A DNA stretch of 64,000 bases from Flavobacteriales bacterium (GCA_020635395.1 JACJZV010000001.1:1054001-1118000); one strand, 5' to 3'; shown: positions 1-9,970, numbered from the stretch's first letter. A program made the numbers and translations. The notes: generated from the sequence alone by a model not told the origin.

Positions 1-806
1 AAAACATGTAAGGGGGTTTCTTTATAGTTCGTTAAATTGGCCGAAATCTGGGCGATGCCATACTCTTCAATATACCACCCAACGGCTTTTACCGATTTAC
101 AAACACCAGGAATACGAACAGCTTCGCCATTTTCGTCCCGTTCAATTTCGCCTGTAAACGGATTTCCGATTCGCTTTACTCGTCCTGCCTCACGCACATC
201 AAAGGCAATTCGGTTGGCTATTCTGGTTGATTTTGTGTTCAGATTGATATTATACGCTATCAGAAAATCCCTTGCACCAATCACCGTAGCTCCGGAGAAA
301 ACATTCATCTCGGCCTTTCCAAAATCAGGCTTCCATTCAGGTTGAGTTATTTTGGCAAAAAAGCCTTCGTATTCTCCTGCCCGAATTACGGATAAATCAT
401 TTCGATAGGCTTGTTTTTGGGCGGCACCATACAAATAAACCGGTATGTTTGTGGAGCTACCAACACGCTCGGCCAGTTTTATAGCATATTTGGCTGTTTC
501 TTCCAAACTTATATTTGAAACGGGTATCAAAGGACAAACATCGGTTGCTCCCATGCGGGCGTGTTCACCGTGGTGTTTGCTCATATCTATAAGTTTGCCA
601 GCAATCAAAATGGCTTGGTAGGCAGCTTCTATTACAGGTTCTGGTTCACCCACAAAGGTTATAACTGTTCGATTTGTTGCTTTACCCGGGTCAACATCAA
701 GCAATTTTACTCCGTCAACTGCTTTAATGGCCTCCGCTATTTGATTAATGATGCTTATATCTCTACCTTCACTAAAATTAGGCACGCATTCAATTAACTG
801 TTTCAT
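1..806 (-). CDS. ftcD: Glutamate formimidoyltransferase, partial (3' end off the left edge)
   Basis: An open minus-strand frame starts at ATG 806 and reaches the left edge without a stop, giving about 268 residues; I read this frame directly. It begins MKQLIECVPNFSEG, the usual N-terminus of the formiminotransferase domain, and carries the HHGEHARMGATDVCPLIP segment that contains the catalytic histidine of the family. The enzyme moves the formimino group from N-formimino-glutamate (histidine breakdown) to tetrahydrofolate in the cytoplasm. Bacteroidota often have a single-domain version of about 300 residues, so probably only a few dozen residues are missing. The gene is separated from the gld operon by a terminator. 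Whether a cyclodeaminase domain follows cannot be seen. Confidence 0.9.
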   Translation of the reverse strand, partial: MKQLIECVPNFSEGRDISIINQIAEAIKAVDGVKLLDVDPGKATNRTVITFVGEPEPVIEAAYQAILIAGKLIDMSKHHGEHARMGATDVCPLIPVSNISLEETAKYAIKLAERVGSSTNIPVYLYGAAQKQAYRNDLSVIRAGEYEGFFAKITQPEWKPDFGKAEMNVFSGATVIGARDFLIAYNINLNTKSTRIANRIAFDVREAGRVKRIGNPFTGEIERDENGEAVRIPGVCKSVKAVGWYIEEYGIAQISANLTNYKETPLHV

Positions 807-890
807 CTGTTTATAATTAATGTTAAATAGTAAACTCAATGGTTAAAACGGGACAACAGAACCATGAGTTTTGAAGTGGCGAAATTAACG

Positions 891-926
891 GAAAAAAAAA
901 TCCCTGCCTTTTGATGGGCAGGGATT
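891..926 (-). terminator. Rho-independent terminator of the gld operon
   Basis: Ten-base arms 899-908 (AATCCCTGCC) and 917-926 (GGCAGGGATT) pair perfectly around an 8-base loop. On the minus strand they are followed by a run of nine to ten T (complement of 891-900). The hairpin lies about 20 bases after the gldN stop, so it ends the gldK-N transcript before ftcD. Confidence 0.85.
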
Positions 927-946
927 GTATTAAATTTTGTTGAAGA

Positions 947-1801
947 TTAATATTCCCAAAGGTCGTGCTCAAAAATAAAGAGGTTATTTTTAATCTCTTC
1001 AGCTTTAATCAAAGAACTGAATGGATTGTCTTCATTTTCGGGATAATATTTAATATCATAATCCCAAACATTCTCCTCTTTAATAACATAACTACTAAAC
1101 ATTCTCATTTCAAACCAATCGTCAAATGATAACCTTGCAGCACTATTATGAGGATTAAAGATTTCTTGATTCACTAATACAGGTCTCAGCTCATCCATTT
1201 TTACCCAAAATAGAGAAGCTTCGCCAATACTTACCCCACTAGCCTTTTGATCAAACAAGGGAGCAATTGCAATAATACGAGCTCTGAAATCTGAATAGTT
1301 ATAATCAAAAATCCAATCTTCCATTACTCTATATTTACGAATATCCTTTGCCTCAAATTGAACCACCATAACCGTATCTTTAAAGTCACCAGGATAGTCA
1401 GGGTCAGGAATTTTCGTCACAAATTCATACCCACCTCTATCTTTTAAATCGTCTTCTGAATAGACACCACCGTTTTCTAATGAATCACTAGTGTAAGCGG
1501 TTACATGTCCCATAGGGCAATCAACACTGGTAGCTGCACAGTAGATAATGTTATAAAACGGGTTTCGAGGCCAATGCATAGGTAAGTTCTGCTTTTCGCG
1601 AACATCAATAATTCTATGAATTCTTTGATAATACTTCACGTTAGCCTCTCGGGTGTATCTGTGTGGAATTACCTTTCGCTCATTAACCGCCTTTTTGTCG
1701 TATGAAAAATCTTCTTCTGCACTTTGGGAGAAACCCTCAGTTGCGAATAAAGAAACCATACATGTAAAAATCAGAATTCTTTTAATCATAACAACTCGCA
1801 T
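947..1801 (-). CDS. gldN: T9SS/gliding motility protein GldN (PorN)
   Basis: This is a 284-residue exported protein with an N-terminal signal peptide (hydrophobic stretch to about residue 25, ending near GFSQS). It is the last gene of porP-gldK-gldL-gldM-gldN, which is the conserved gene order. In the family, GldN/PorN forms periplasmic rings with the lipoprotein GldK/PorK under the outer membrane and contacts GldM. Length and position fit; recognition rests on the overall sequence type plus operon position. The start could be ATG 1801 or the internal ATG at 1789 (MIKRIL), which gives a more typical signal peptide. A TAnnTTTG box lies 13 bases upstream, so the gene may also have its own promoter. 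Confidence 0.93.
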   Translation of the reverse strand: MRVVMIKRILIFTCMVSLFATEGFSQSAEEDFSYDKKAVNERKVIPHRYTREANVKYYQRIHRIIDVREKQNLPMHWPRNPFYNIIYCAATSVDCPMGHVTAYTSDSLENGGVYSEDDLKDRGGYEFVTKIPDPDYPGDFKDTVMVVQFEAKDIRKYRVMEDWIFDYNYSDFRARIIAIAPLFDQKASGVSIGEASLFWVKMDELRPVLVNQEIFNPHNSAARLSFDDWFEMRMFSSYVIKEENVWDYDIKYYPENEDNPFSSLIKAEEIKNNLFIFEHDLWEY

Positions 1802-1814
1802 TTAGTTGAGAACG

Positions 1815-1822
1815 CAAAACTA
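1815..1822 (-). promoter_or_regulatory. Putative -7 box upstream of gldN
   Basis: The minus strand reads TAGTTTTG, a full match to the Bacteroidota -7 consensus TAnnTTTG, 13 bases before the gldN ATG and in the short gap after gldM. It would give an internal promoter in the gld operon. No clear -33 TTG was established. Confidence 0.45.
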
Positions 1823-1833
1823 CCTAATTTATT

Positions 1834-3441
1834 TTAAATTATTTCAATCATTATTGGTTGCAGAGTAACACTTCCTCCAGGACCTGTGGCACGAATTTGA
1901 TCAACAATAATCCTATCCCCTCTATTGGCTTTTTGAATTGCACCTTTCATCGCACCATTTATTGCACCACCATTTCCTTTAGTCAGAAATGCCTCACCAC
2001 GTCTCGGGGCAAGAACAAACTGATAGCTTGTAACGGAGTATGTTATTCCGTCAACCACAAAACCTTCACCCATCGAGGCAAATATTGAATTTTGTGCCAA
2101 AAGAGCAGGCTTTGGTGATGGTGTACCGCTTGCAATCGCACCCCATTGAGCAATCGGAGTCGGTAATTTCTTGATACGATATTTTTGAGAACCAACAGAT
2201 CTTGTTGTACCATCACTCATTTTGGCACTTGCTGAAATAACTGCCTCACCTCGACTGGAAACACGTGCAACGTATTTACCCCCAGAGCGAGAGATACTTC
2301 CACCAGACATTGTTACAGAAACATCATTCGGATTAACGCCTGGCACCCCAACAGATATCTGATTATCAATCCCGATGTATAGCACGTTCATCAAATCAGC
2401 GGAAATAGTTGCACCACCCTCAAAAACTTGATACGTACTTTCGAAAGGATATTCTTTAGTTCCTTTTGCAGTTTTAACATTTACTTTTCCGGCAAATTTA
2501 AATTCTCCTGATGAACCACCATTGGCCTTATAAATCATTTTGCCACCTTCTTTCGTTAATCCACCGCTACCGCCTTGTGTAATAATGTATTCATCATTTT
2601 CACTTCCTTTTGTCTTAGCAGCTAAAAATATTTCCGCTTGATATGTCCCGTTTTTCATAATAACAGAACCATTAAGTGGCTTTACAACAGCCTCCATTGA
2701 CTCAATTTTGAGCTCAGGCACATCACCTTGATTCAAAACATCCAAAACAGCACTTTGAGTTGAGCGAGCATCTGTCTGCATTTTAGTTAGCAACGTCATA
2801 ACGCTTGCCAATGGACTATGCTCTAAATATTTCGCCGACCAAGATGGATAATGGTCTCCTTTTTCATTTGGATCCAATGCGGCCATCAATTGACAACTAT
2901 GCTCAACAGATTGCTTTTTTGAAGCTTCGATGGAAACACCTTTTGCAGTATCCGAATCAAGAACGGCAATCAACTTTGCTCTAGTATCATTAACCAATTT
3001 CTCCAAATCCTTTCCTCGCTTACCCTTATCTTCAACCATGAAATAATTTGCATGGTTTTCCATATCGTCCATTTTTACCAATTCAGCCTCATACGATTTT
3101 TTGTCTTTGTCGGCCAACTCCTCTCTACCTCCTGTTTTATCTTCCAACTCCTTTTTTATACCATCAATTTTGGCAACAAAATCATCGGTAATCGTCTTCG
3201 CTTCTAAGGCTCTGTTATAATATGGAACAAGAGTAGGGTCGTTTTCTGCTTGTTTAGCAAAAGCTTTCATCTGCAAATCTATTTTAGATGCCAAGTTTTC
3301 TTTTGCTTTGTTGAAAGAAACCTCCATTAAATGGAATGATTTTAAGATTTCTTTTGATACGTTTAGTGCCAAAAGGGCTGTTAACACGAGATACATCATG
3401 TTAATCATCTTCTGACGAGGGCTTAATTTACCACCTGCCAT
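1834..3441 (-). CDS. gldM: T9SS/gliding motility motor protein GldM (PorM)
   Basis: This 535-residue protein has a short cytoplasmic N-terminus (MAGGKLSPRQKMINMMYLV) leading into one transmembrane helix (about residues 12-30), followed by a long periplasmic part. That is the GldM/PorM plan: dimeric periplasmic domains D1-D4 that span from the inner-membrane motor to the GldK/N ring. With GldL it makes the proton-driven rotary motor that powers type IX secretion and gliding. The C-terminal half is rich in Gly and Ser, with beta-domain repeats. It lies 32 bases upstream of gldN and 49 bases after gldL in the conserved operon order, and its length matches the family. Confidence 0.97.
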   Translation of the reverse strand: MAGGKLSPRQKMINMMYLVLTALLALNVSKEILKSFHLMEVSFNKAKENLASKIDLQMKAFAKQAENDPTLVPYYNRALEAKTITDDFVAKIDGIKKELEDKTGGREELADKDKKSYEAELVKMDDMENHANYFMVEDKGKRGKDLEKLVNDTRAKLIAVLDSDTAKGVSIEASKKQSVEHSCQLMAALDPNEKGDHYPSWSAKYLEHSPLASVMTLLTKMQTDARSTQSAVLDVLNQGDVPELKIESMEAVVKPLNGSVIMKNGTYQAEIFLAAKTKGSENDEYIITQGGSGGLTKEGGKMIYKANGGSSGEFKFAGKVNVKTAKGTKEYPFESTYQVFEGGATISADLMNVLYIGIDNQISVGVPGVNPNDVSVTMSGGSISRSGGKYVARVSSRGEAVISASAKMSDGTTRSVGSQKYRIKKLPTPIAQWGAIASGTPSPKPALLAQNSIFASMGEGFVVDGITYSVTSYQFVLAPRRGEAFLTKGNGGAINGAMKGAIQKANRGDRIIVDQIRATGPGGSVTLQPIMIEII

Positions 3442-3490
3442 AGTTTTTAATTTTTTAAGTTTAACAAAATTTTAACTAACGTTGGGTAAA

Positions 3491-4147
3491 TTAGTTATTT
3501 GGTCGCATTGCGTTCAACATACCACCATAGATGCCATTCAAGCTTTGAATATTTTTGTCGAATGCAGCTAAGTTAGAATTTACGTTGGTAATAGCGGAAG
3601 CAGAAGCTTTAAAGGCTTCGGTAGTGTCGGCCAAACTATCAAGTGCTGCAATAGCTCTTGAGTAGGAACCGCTCATAGCTCCCAAGTTATTGCTTGCTTT
3701 TGAAATGTTTTCAGCGTATTCTTTGGTGGCAACCGTTGCTCCACTCAAATCAGCCATATTTCCAACATTTTCGCTCAATGAACGCAGGCCGCTACCTAAT
3801 CCTTCTATCAATTCTGGACCTACTTTGGCCTCAGCCAACATTTTATCAAGTTCTTGAGAAACGCTTAGGCCATTATTATTGCTCTTTTTATTTCTATTGC
3901 CATCACCTTCCAATCCGGCCAATTCAGGATAAACCAAGGTCCAATCCAACTCTTCGTGAATAGGTTCGAATGCAGATATTAAGAAAATTAACACCTCGGT
4001 GGACATACCAGCTATAAGCATTTCGTTTGCTCCTTTCCAGTGCATGATTTTAAACAATGCACCCGCAATTACAACAGCAGCCCCAATACCATAGGCCATC
4101 CCCATTACTCGTTTACCTTTTCTGGTTTCCAAAAAACTTTTACTCAT
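3491..4147 (-). CDS. gldL: T9SS/gliding motility motor protein GldL (PorL)
   Basis: This 218-residue inner-membrane protein has two N-terminal transmembrane helices, about residues 15-35 and 42-60, and then a cytoplasmic tail with heptad-like and low-complexity stretches. The second helix holds Glu51 (MSTEVLIF), which corresponds to the conserved membrane glutamate required for proton flow in GldL. GldL pentamers surround the GldM dimer helices in the rotary motor of the type IX secretion system. It sits between gldK and gldM as expected. No internal terminator is visible on either side, so it should be co-transcribed with both. Confidence 0.96.
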   Translation of the reverse strand: MSKSFLETRKGKRVMGMAYGIGAAVVIAGALFKIMHWKGANEMLIAGMSTEVLIFLISAFEPIHEELDWTLVYPELAGLEGDGNRNKKSNNNGLSVSQELDKMLAEAKVGPELIEGLGSGLRSLSENVGNMADLSGATVATKEYAENISKASNNLGAMSGSYSRAIAALDSLADTTEAFKASASAITNVNSNLAAFDKNIQSLNGIYGGMLNAMRPNN

Positions 4148-4224
4148 TTTAATACTTTTTTAATTGTTTAACTTTAGACTTTTAAATTTTTGTGTTTTAA
4201 TATTTGATAACTGTTCAAATGCAA

Positions 4225-5505
4225 TTATTGTGTGTCAAGGGCAGAACGACCAATGTAAGTTTGAACACATCGGAAACCGATGAATGATTTACAAGTGTCT
4301 TGATATTCATAAGCTCTTGAACTGTTTTGAATAAAGTAGGCTATGTCCTTCCAAGAACCGCCTCTGATTACTTTTCTTGATAACGTAATGTAATCTTCAC
4401 CATCTACCTCTTCTACCGCATCATAACGATAATCTGGGTTAAAGTCAGTCGTAAATTGGTGGCTAGACTCGGCATAGGCGTTAATAGTCCACTCGGCCAC
4501 GTTGCCTGCCATATTGTATAACCCATAATCGTTAGGGAAGTATGAATCAGATCTTACAGGATAGAAACCACCGTCACCAATATAATCTCCTCTGTTTGGC
4601 TTAAAGTTTGCCAAAAAGCAGCCTTTACTGTTTCGGGTATAAGGACCGCCCCACGGATACATATTATTGTCTCTACCACCTCGAGCAGCATATTCCCATT
4701 CGTATTCAGTTGGGAGTCTCCAACTTTCAGTCAAAGGCATATCCACTTCATTCCAATGGTGTTGCATTATCCGTGTTCTCCAATCGCAGAAGGCATTGGC
4801 TTGATGCCAGTTTACACCCACAACCGGATAATCATCATATTTTGGATGGTAAAAATAAACACGTGTCATTGGGTCGTTGTATGAATAAGCAAAATCGCGA
4901 ATCCAGCACAAGGTGTCGGGATAAATTTTAACTTTTTTCTTTTTGATGTATTTACTTCGATCGTTTTTCTCATCGTAGTATTTACCATAGTCATTAGCGG
5001 CCATAACAAGGTCAACAAATTGATAATCATACACCAATTTACGCATATCTATTTGATACGCCTCATTATAACGATCTTTTTGTTTGTAGAACATGTCACC
5101 CAAATCTTCGTTGGTGTAGTCAAGTTCTCCCTCATAATCAATTACCTCATAGCTGGTTCCATCAGGGTTTTCAATTTCCTTGATGTTGTCTAACATTTTG
5201 TGTGCAATAGAATCTTGAACATAATACACGAACTGGCGGTATTCATTGTTCGTAATTTCCGTTTGATCCATCCACATAGAGTGAATAGTCACTTGTTTGT
5301 TAGGAGCAATGTAGCTTCTAAAAATATCTTGATCGCTTTGACCGGTATGGAAGGTTCCGGTTTTGATGTAAACCGTTCCATAAGGCTCAGGATGAAACCA
5401 AGGCTTTCTGCCCGGAACACCTGTCAACTCCCAGTCTGAAGTACCCATGCAACTCGTTAGAGTAGCTATGGCAAATAGAAATGACAACTTTACTGTGTTT
5501 TTCAT
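4225..5505 (-). CDS. gldK: T9SS/gliding motility lipoprotein GldK (PorK)
   Basis: This 426-residue lipoprotein has a signal peptide ending in a lipobox (LTSC, Cys19). The mature part is a formylglycine-generating-enzyme/sulfatase-modifying-factor fold with the typical RLPTEYEWEYAARGG, GNVAEW, RGGSW and GFRC elements (residues about 45-415). In GldK/PorK this fold is structural: the protein builds the large ring under the outer membrane together with GldN. A longer insert (residues about 105-195, rich in Asp, Lys and Tyr) is also usual in GldK. It is the first gld gene after porP/sprF. A 130-base gap separates it from porP and shows no strong promoter. Confidence 0.96.
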   Translation of the reverse strand: MKNTVKLSFLFAIATLTSCMGTSDWELTGVPGRKPWFHPEPYGTVYIKTGTFHTGQSDQDIFRSYIAPNKQVTIHSMWMDQTEITNNEYRQFVYYVQDSIAHKMLDNIKEIENPDGTSYEVIDYEGELDYTNEDLGDMFYKQKDRYNEAYQIDMRKLVYDYQFVDLVMAANDYGKYYDEKNDRSKYIKKKKVKIYPDTLCWIRDFAYSYNDPMTRVYFYHPKYDDYPVVGVNWHQANAFCDWRTRIMQHHWNEVDMPLTESWRLPTEYEWEYAARGGRDNNMYPWGGPYTRNSKGCFLANFKPNRGDYIGDGGFYPVRSDSYFPNDYGLYNMAGNVAEWTINAYAESSHQFTTDFNPDYRYDAVEEVDGEDYITLSRKVIRGGSWKDIAYFIQNSSRAYEYQDTCKSFIGFRCVQTYIGRSALDTQ

Positions 5506-5635
5506 ATACGTCGTTTCTTAACAATCTACAATAATAATTTCTTAATTTTTACCAAACAAATGTTTTTTGTTTTTGAAAATCAGGGTAATAACGAAAGGCT
5601 GATTATAATTATTGTGTAATATTTTCCAAATTCAA

Positions 5636-6694
5636 CTACAATTCTCTTGGGGTTTTATCATAATCCTGCCCTTTCTCTGGCGGAGCTTTCGGCTGAAAAC
5701 AGTAACTAATCATTATTTCATGGGTGTTGTTACTCACACTCTGAACCCGGCTTGCTGTAAGGTCGAAAGAATATCCAAACTGTGTTTGGCCAGTAACGTA
5801 ACCAAGCAAAAAGGTAAAGGCATCCGTATTTCCCCATTGACGATAACCTAAACCGGCTCTCCAAGTGTTGTTGTTTAATACGGTACAGTTTAAGTCAATT
5901 TGAAGTTTACTATTATATTTAATCAAAACGGCAGGTTCCAATACGTTGGCTCCCATATCCATTTTTGCACCAGTGCCTACATATATATGTTGTGCTAACG
6001 TATAGGGTGTACTTGTGTTTTGAATGATTAAATTGTAATTTGCTCCATTCAAATGAGACAAGGAAGCTCCTACATAAAAATCATCAAATTTATTACCTAA
6101 GCGTGCCTGTTTGTAATATGCCCCAAAACCAACGTCAAATTTGGAGGCTGATACATTTTGGGTTGGTATTCGTGGATCGTTTGGGTGCTTAAAACGAAAG
6201 TTTGGATTTACATAACCGAATTGTGAAAAACCTAACTCAACTCCCAACGATAGACGTGCAAAATTTCCTTGAATTGGAAGAAAAAATGCTGCCTGACCTT
6301 TGAAGGCTTGCGTTTTCATATAGCCAATACGGTCGTTATATACAGAAAGACCAACACCGGCAATAGGATAGGGTCTTGCCTCAGGTTTTATATTACCACT
6401 AATATTGAAGTTGGTAGTAACTGGTGCAACATTTTTTTCTATAGTACCACCTTGTATGGGTTGTTGGGTTTCTCTATCAACCCATGTGTTATCTTGATAT
6501 CCAAGCCACTGATTGTGTTGAAGAAGAGACATACATATATAATCATCTTTCTCGCCAACAGTTGCCGGATTGTATGCTTGTTTAACAAACTTGAAATGAG
6601 AGTAATATGGGTCTTGCTGAGCCTTAGCCATATACCCCACTAAGAGTGTAACAACTACAAGAAAAGTCCTTAATGTAAAATAACGCATATTCAT
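5636..6694 (-). CDS. PorP/SprF-family type IX secretion outer-membrane protein
   Basis: The 352-residue form starts at ATG 6694. It has a signal peptide (to about AKAQQ) followed by DPYYSHFKFVKQAYNPA, the hallmark N-terminus of the PorP/SprF family, and a predicted beta-barrel of about 14 strands. Family members sit in the outer membrane and tether T9SS substrates or adhesins, and porP heads the porKLMN operon in other Bacteroidota. The open frame extends upstream to a TTG at 6724, but that TTG is part of a TAATTTTG promoter box, so 6694 (or ATG 6688) is the better start. The order porP-gldK-L-M-N is the canonical one. Confidence 0.93.
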   Translation of the reverse strand: MNMRYFTLRTFLVVVTLLVGYMAKAQQDPYYSHFKFVKQAYNPATVGEKDDYICMSLLQHNQWLGYQDNTWVDRETQQPIQGGTIEKNVAPVTTNFNISGNIKPEARPYPIAGVGLSVYNDRIGYMKTQAFKGQAAFFLPIQGNFARLSLGVELGFSQFGYVNPNFRFKHPNDPRIPTQNVSASKFDVGFGAYYKQARLGNKFDDFYVGASLSHLNGANYNLIIQNTSTPYTLAQHIYVGTGAKMDMGANVLEPAVLIKYNSKLQIDLNCTVLNNNTWRAGLGYRQWGNTDAFTFLLGYVTGQTQFGYSFDLTASRVQSVSNNTHEIMISYCFQPKAPPEKGQDYDKTPREL

Positions 6695-6721
6695 TTGCTG
6701 ATTGCACAAATTAAAGTGAAA

Positions 6722-6729
6722 CAAAATTA
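6722..6729 (-). promoter_or_regulatory. Putative -7 box of the porP-gldKLMN operon
   Basis: The minus strand reads TAATTTTG, an exact match to TAnnTTTG, 27 bases before ATG 6694. Its position in the gap between the TonB receptor gene and porP makes it the likely promoter of the secretion operon. Confidence 0.5.
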
Positions 6730-6783
6730 TAAATCAAATAGTTGACGTGGAATGTTATAAAAAGGTTGGAAAATTTTTATTTT

Positions 6784-9300
6784 TTAGAATCTTCCAATGA
6801 GTTTGATGTTCAGTCTTCGGCCAGTTAAATAATTGGGAACGCCATAAACATTGTTGTTCAAATCTTTTACCCAAAGAAATGAAGCCACGTTGTTTACTTG
6901 CAATAGGTTGAATACTTCTAAACTCAACCAAAAAGATTCGAATTGAGACAGTTTTTTTGGTTTGATTTCTTTGCTAAAGCCAATATCCACCCTACGATAT
7001 TCCGGAAGACTAAAAGTGCGGCTATACCTATGTTCGCCACCGAAATAATACGGAAGTTTGGATCCAAGAACCAAACTAATATTCATTTTGTAGGAGGAGT
7101 CGGAAGGCAATTCATCCTGAAATAAAATGGAAAAGTTTAGACGTTGGTCGGTGGGGCGACTTATAAATCCGCTGTGTTTGATGTTGCCCGCCGAATCTTT
7201 ATATTCAATGTTTTCCTTTGTGGTTAAAATTCCGAAATTAATCCAAGATTCAAGGCCTTCAATAAATTCTCCGTTTACCCGTGTGTCGAATCCGGCGGCA
7301 TAGCCTTCTGATGAATTGGTGGCCAAATATCGGAGCTTTACATTGTCGATAGTATATGGCACCAAATCTTTAAGTAGTTTATAATAGGCTTCGTTTATCC
7401 ATTTAAAATCACGCCCCCATGCTTTAAAAGTCAAATCAGAACTAAGCATAAAATGATATGATTTTTGAGATTGTAAATTGGTGTTTAAAACGCCATAGAT
7501 ATTTCTCAATTCACGATAAAAAGGCGGTTGATAATAGGCTCCCAACGATGCCTTAATAAATAAATCTCTTTTTCGGAGGTCTGTGAAATGGTCTTTTATC
7601 TTACTAAAAGTGTCTGCATAGTTTTTAATATTGGCATCTAATTGGTAGATGGCTTCATTAAATTGAGCCTGAATGGTGTTGTTATGTTTTCTGTTGGGCT
7701 CAAAGCTAAAAATGGCACGAGGAGTTAATGTTGTTTCCTTATTCAAACTCCAATGATTGGCTCTTATTCCCCAATTGAGCGTGGCATTATAATCCTTATT
7801 AATTATTACTTCATCCTGAATATATGCCATAATTCTATTGGTATTGAGCATGTTGGTCATTTTTACATAGTCATCCAAATGAATTTCATTGGCGGGATAG
7901 GAAGAGCTGTTCAATCTGTATCCGGAACTATCGTTAAAGTTCCACTCTTTTAAATAATCTTTAATTTTTTCAATTTGATAAGTGGCACCGGCATTTACAT
8001 TATGTTTTCGGCGTTTTATAGATGCCATTAGTTTAAGGTTGGAAACATCAACATTTAGGCTATTTCTTGCATGGTTGATAAAATACCCATAACCCAACAG
8101 GGCCCTTGCCGAGGCAAAATTGTCGGAACCCGGGTTGTTCTCAAGTTGCTCCAACCGATAAGCTCCTTCAATAGTAAAATGCTCTGTTTCTTGGCTGTTG
8201 AAATTGCTTCCGATAAGTTTGAAAGTTGTCGAATCATTAGGCCGAAACTTTACGGTAATGGCATTTAAAAATGTTTTGTAATCCATTTTTTCGGCACCGC
8301 CAAAGCCAATATAAAGCCGCACGGCGTTTTGAATAGTGCCAAAATTCGTTTCTCTGCTTTGAGGAACCACCAAATATTGATTTTGAGAATAGGTAGAAAA
8401 CCAACTGAATGTTAAGTGATGGGTCAGATTGTAAAACGACATGTCAGATTGTATATCCACAAATTTTGGCCGATAATCGCCGGATACATCTAAGCTATTC
8501 AATAAATATTGCAAACTCCGATATCTGGCTCCAACAGAATAGCTGAATCTGATGGCAGGTCGGTCTTGCACCTGAATGCTGCCACCCATTAAACTGGCTT
8601 CTACCGCACCCGATAGTTTTCTGGGTTCGTTGTAAGTCACGTTTAATACGGATGACATTTTATCGCCATACTTTGCCTCAAAACCACCTGAAGAAAACTG
8701 AATGCTTTTGGTCATGTAGGGGTTTATAAAACTCAAACCCTCCTGTTGGCCACTTCGAGCCAAAAATGGGCGATAAACTTCAATGTCATTTACATAAACA
8801 AGGTTTTCGTCAAAATTTCCGCCCCGCACGTTGTATGCCGAACCCAATTCGTTTCGTTTTGAAACTCCAAGAGATACGCGGGCCACCACATCTTCTATTT
8901 GCAGTGAGGTCAATTTTGTTATTGTTCTGGGAGGTATAGTTATGATTTTTGGATTGCGAATCGAGATTTCCGTTGGTGTTAGCGTGTTGTTTTCAAACAA
9001 AAAGTTGACTTCAAATGATTGACCTCGCCTCAGAACAGGGGTATTTTTAGAAATTATTGTCCCATAATTATCGGCACGAACCCGATACGATTTTCCCCAT
9101 CTAACGGTAACATTATATTTTCCATTGGCATCTGTAAAGACATTAAAAGTTGAGTCGAATGCAATTGGAATGCTTTGGATAGCCTGCCCATCTTCATCGA
9201 TAACTTTTCCAAAAATGTTGGCCGAATCTGATTGAGCTTGAACAATTTCTATCGAAAAAAGTACTAAAATGAGTGGGAAGAATCTTTTCAAAAGGGTCAT
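6784..9300 (-). CDS. TonB-dependent receptor with carboxypeptidase-like N-terminal domain
   Basis: This is an 838-residue outer-membrane protein. A signal peptide (to about residue 22, VQAQ) is followed by a carboxypeptidase-regulatory-like beta domain (about residues 28-110, starting ANIFGKVIDEDGQAI) that is common in Bacteroidota receptors. A plug domain follows (about 120-225, with ARVSLGVSKRNELGSAYNVRGG), and then the beta-barrel, which ends in Phe (KLIGRF). There is no SusD partner gene and no regulator next to it, so the substrate cannot be told; it need not be a glycan. It lies between rpe and porP on the same strand with short gaps, but a link to secretion is not shown. Confidence 0.9.
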   Translation of the reverse strand: MTLLKRFFPLILVLFSIEIVQAQSDSANIFGKVIDEDGQAIQSIPIAFDSTFNVFTDANGKYNVTVRWGKSYRVRADNYGTIISKNTPVLRRGQSFEVNFLFENNTLTPTEISIRNPKIITIPPRTITKLTSLQIEDVVARVSLGVSKRNELGSAYNVRGGNFDENLVYVNDIEVYRPFLARSGQQEGLSFINPYMTKSIQFSSGGFEAKYGDKMSSVLNVTYNEPRKLSGAVEASLMGGSIQVQDRPAIRFSYSVGARYRSLQYLLNSLDVSGDYRPKFVDIQSDMSFYNLTHHLTFSWFSTYSQNQYLVVPQSRETNFGTIQNAVRLYIGFGGAEKMDYKTFLNAITVKFRPNDSTTFKLIGSNFNSQETEHFTIEGAYRLEQLENNPGSDNFASARALLGYGYFINHARNSLNVDVSNLKLMASIKRRKHNVNAGATYQIEKIKDYLKEWNFNDSSGYRLNSSSYPANEIHLDDYVKMTNMLNTNRIMAYIQDEVIINKDYNATLNWGIRANHWSLNKETTLTPRAIFSFEPNRKHNNTIQAQFNEAIYQLDANIKNYADTFSKIKDHFTDLRKRDLFIKASLGAYYQPPFYRELRNIYGVLNTNLQSQKSYHFMLSSDLTFKAWGRDFKWINEAYYKLLKDLVPYTIDNVKLRYLATNSSEGYAAGFDTRVNGEFIEGLESWINFGILTTKENIEYKDSAGNIKHSGFISRPTDQRLNFSILFQDELPSDSSYKMNISLVLGSKLPYYFGGEHRYSRTFSLPEYRRVDIGFSKEIKPKKLSQFESFWLSLEVFNLLQVNNVASFLWVKDLNNNVYGVPNYLTGRRLNIKLIGRF

Positions 9301-9319
9301 TAATTTTATGATATAGACT

Positions 9320-9970
9320 CTAAACGTGTTTTAATAAAGAAATTGTATTGATGGGATTATTTGACGAAAATACGGTATTTCCGGCCACCAGAACATCCGC
9401 CCCAGCCTGCACCAACTTTTTGTAATTGTCCAGAGTAACGCCGCCGTCAATTTCAATTTGAAAATGAGCATTTGCATTTTTTCGCATGGTGGCAAGGGTT
9501 GAAATTTTTTGGTAGGTGTTTTCAATAAATTTTTGCCCACCAAATCCCGGATTTACACTCATCAAGCACACAAGGTCAATATCGTTTAGCACGTCTTCCA
9601 GTTGGTTTACATTGGTGTGTGGGTTGAGGGCAACACCGGCCTTCATACCCACATTTTTTATGGCCTGAAGTGTTCTGTGCAAATGGGTGCTGGCCTCAAT
9701 ATGCACGGTTAAAATATCCGCTCCGGCGTTTTTAAAATCATCGATATATCGTTCGGGTTGAATAATCATTAAATGAACATCAAGTGGTTTTTTTGCTATT
9801 TTTTTCAATCCTTTTATTACCGGAAAACCAAATGAAATGTTTGGCACAAAAACTCCATCCATCACATCCACATGAAACCAGTCGGCGGCACTGTCGTTTA
9901 TCATCTCAAAATCGCGTTGCAGATTGTTAAAATCTGCCGAAAGAATAGAAGGGGCAATAAGGTGACTCAT
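9320..9970 (-). CDS. rpe: Ribulose-phosphate 3-epimerase
   Basis: This 216-residue TIM barrel interconverts ribulose 5-phosphate and xylulose 5-phosphate in the pentose phosphate pathway. The start APSILSADFNNL, the metal and catalytic segment WFHVDVMDG with FVPNISFG, the DVHLMI strand, the SVNPGFGGQKF loop and the EIDGGV strand are all present, so the metal ligands and the two catalytic Asp residues are kept. Length is normal. Its start codon overlaps the end of the upstream DUF721 gene by four bases (ATGA type), which suggests translational coupling within recF-DUF721-rpe. Confidence 0.97.
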   Translation of the reverse strand: MSHLIAPSILSADFNNLQRDFEMINDSAADWFHVDVMDGVFVPNISFGFPVIKGLKKIAKKPLDVHLMIIQPERYIDDFKNAGADILTVHIEASTHLHRTLQAIKNVGMKAGVALNPHTNVNQLEDVLNDIDLVCLMSVNPGFGGQKFIENTYQKISTLATMRKNANAHFQIEIDGGVTLDNYKKLVQAGADVLVAGNTVFSSNNPINTISLLKHV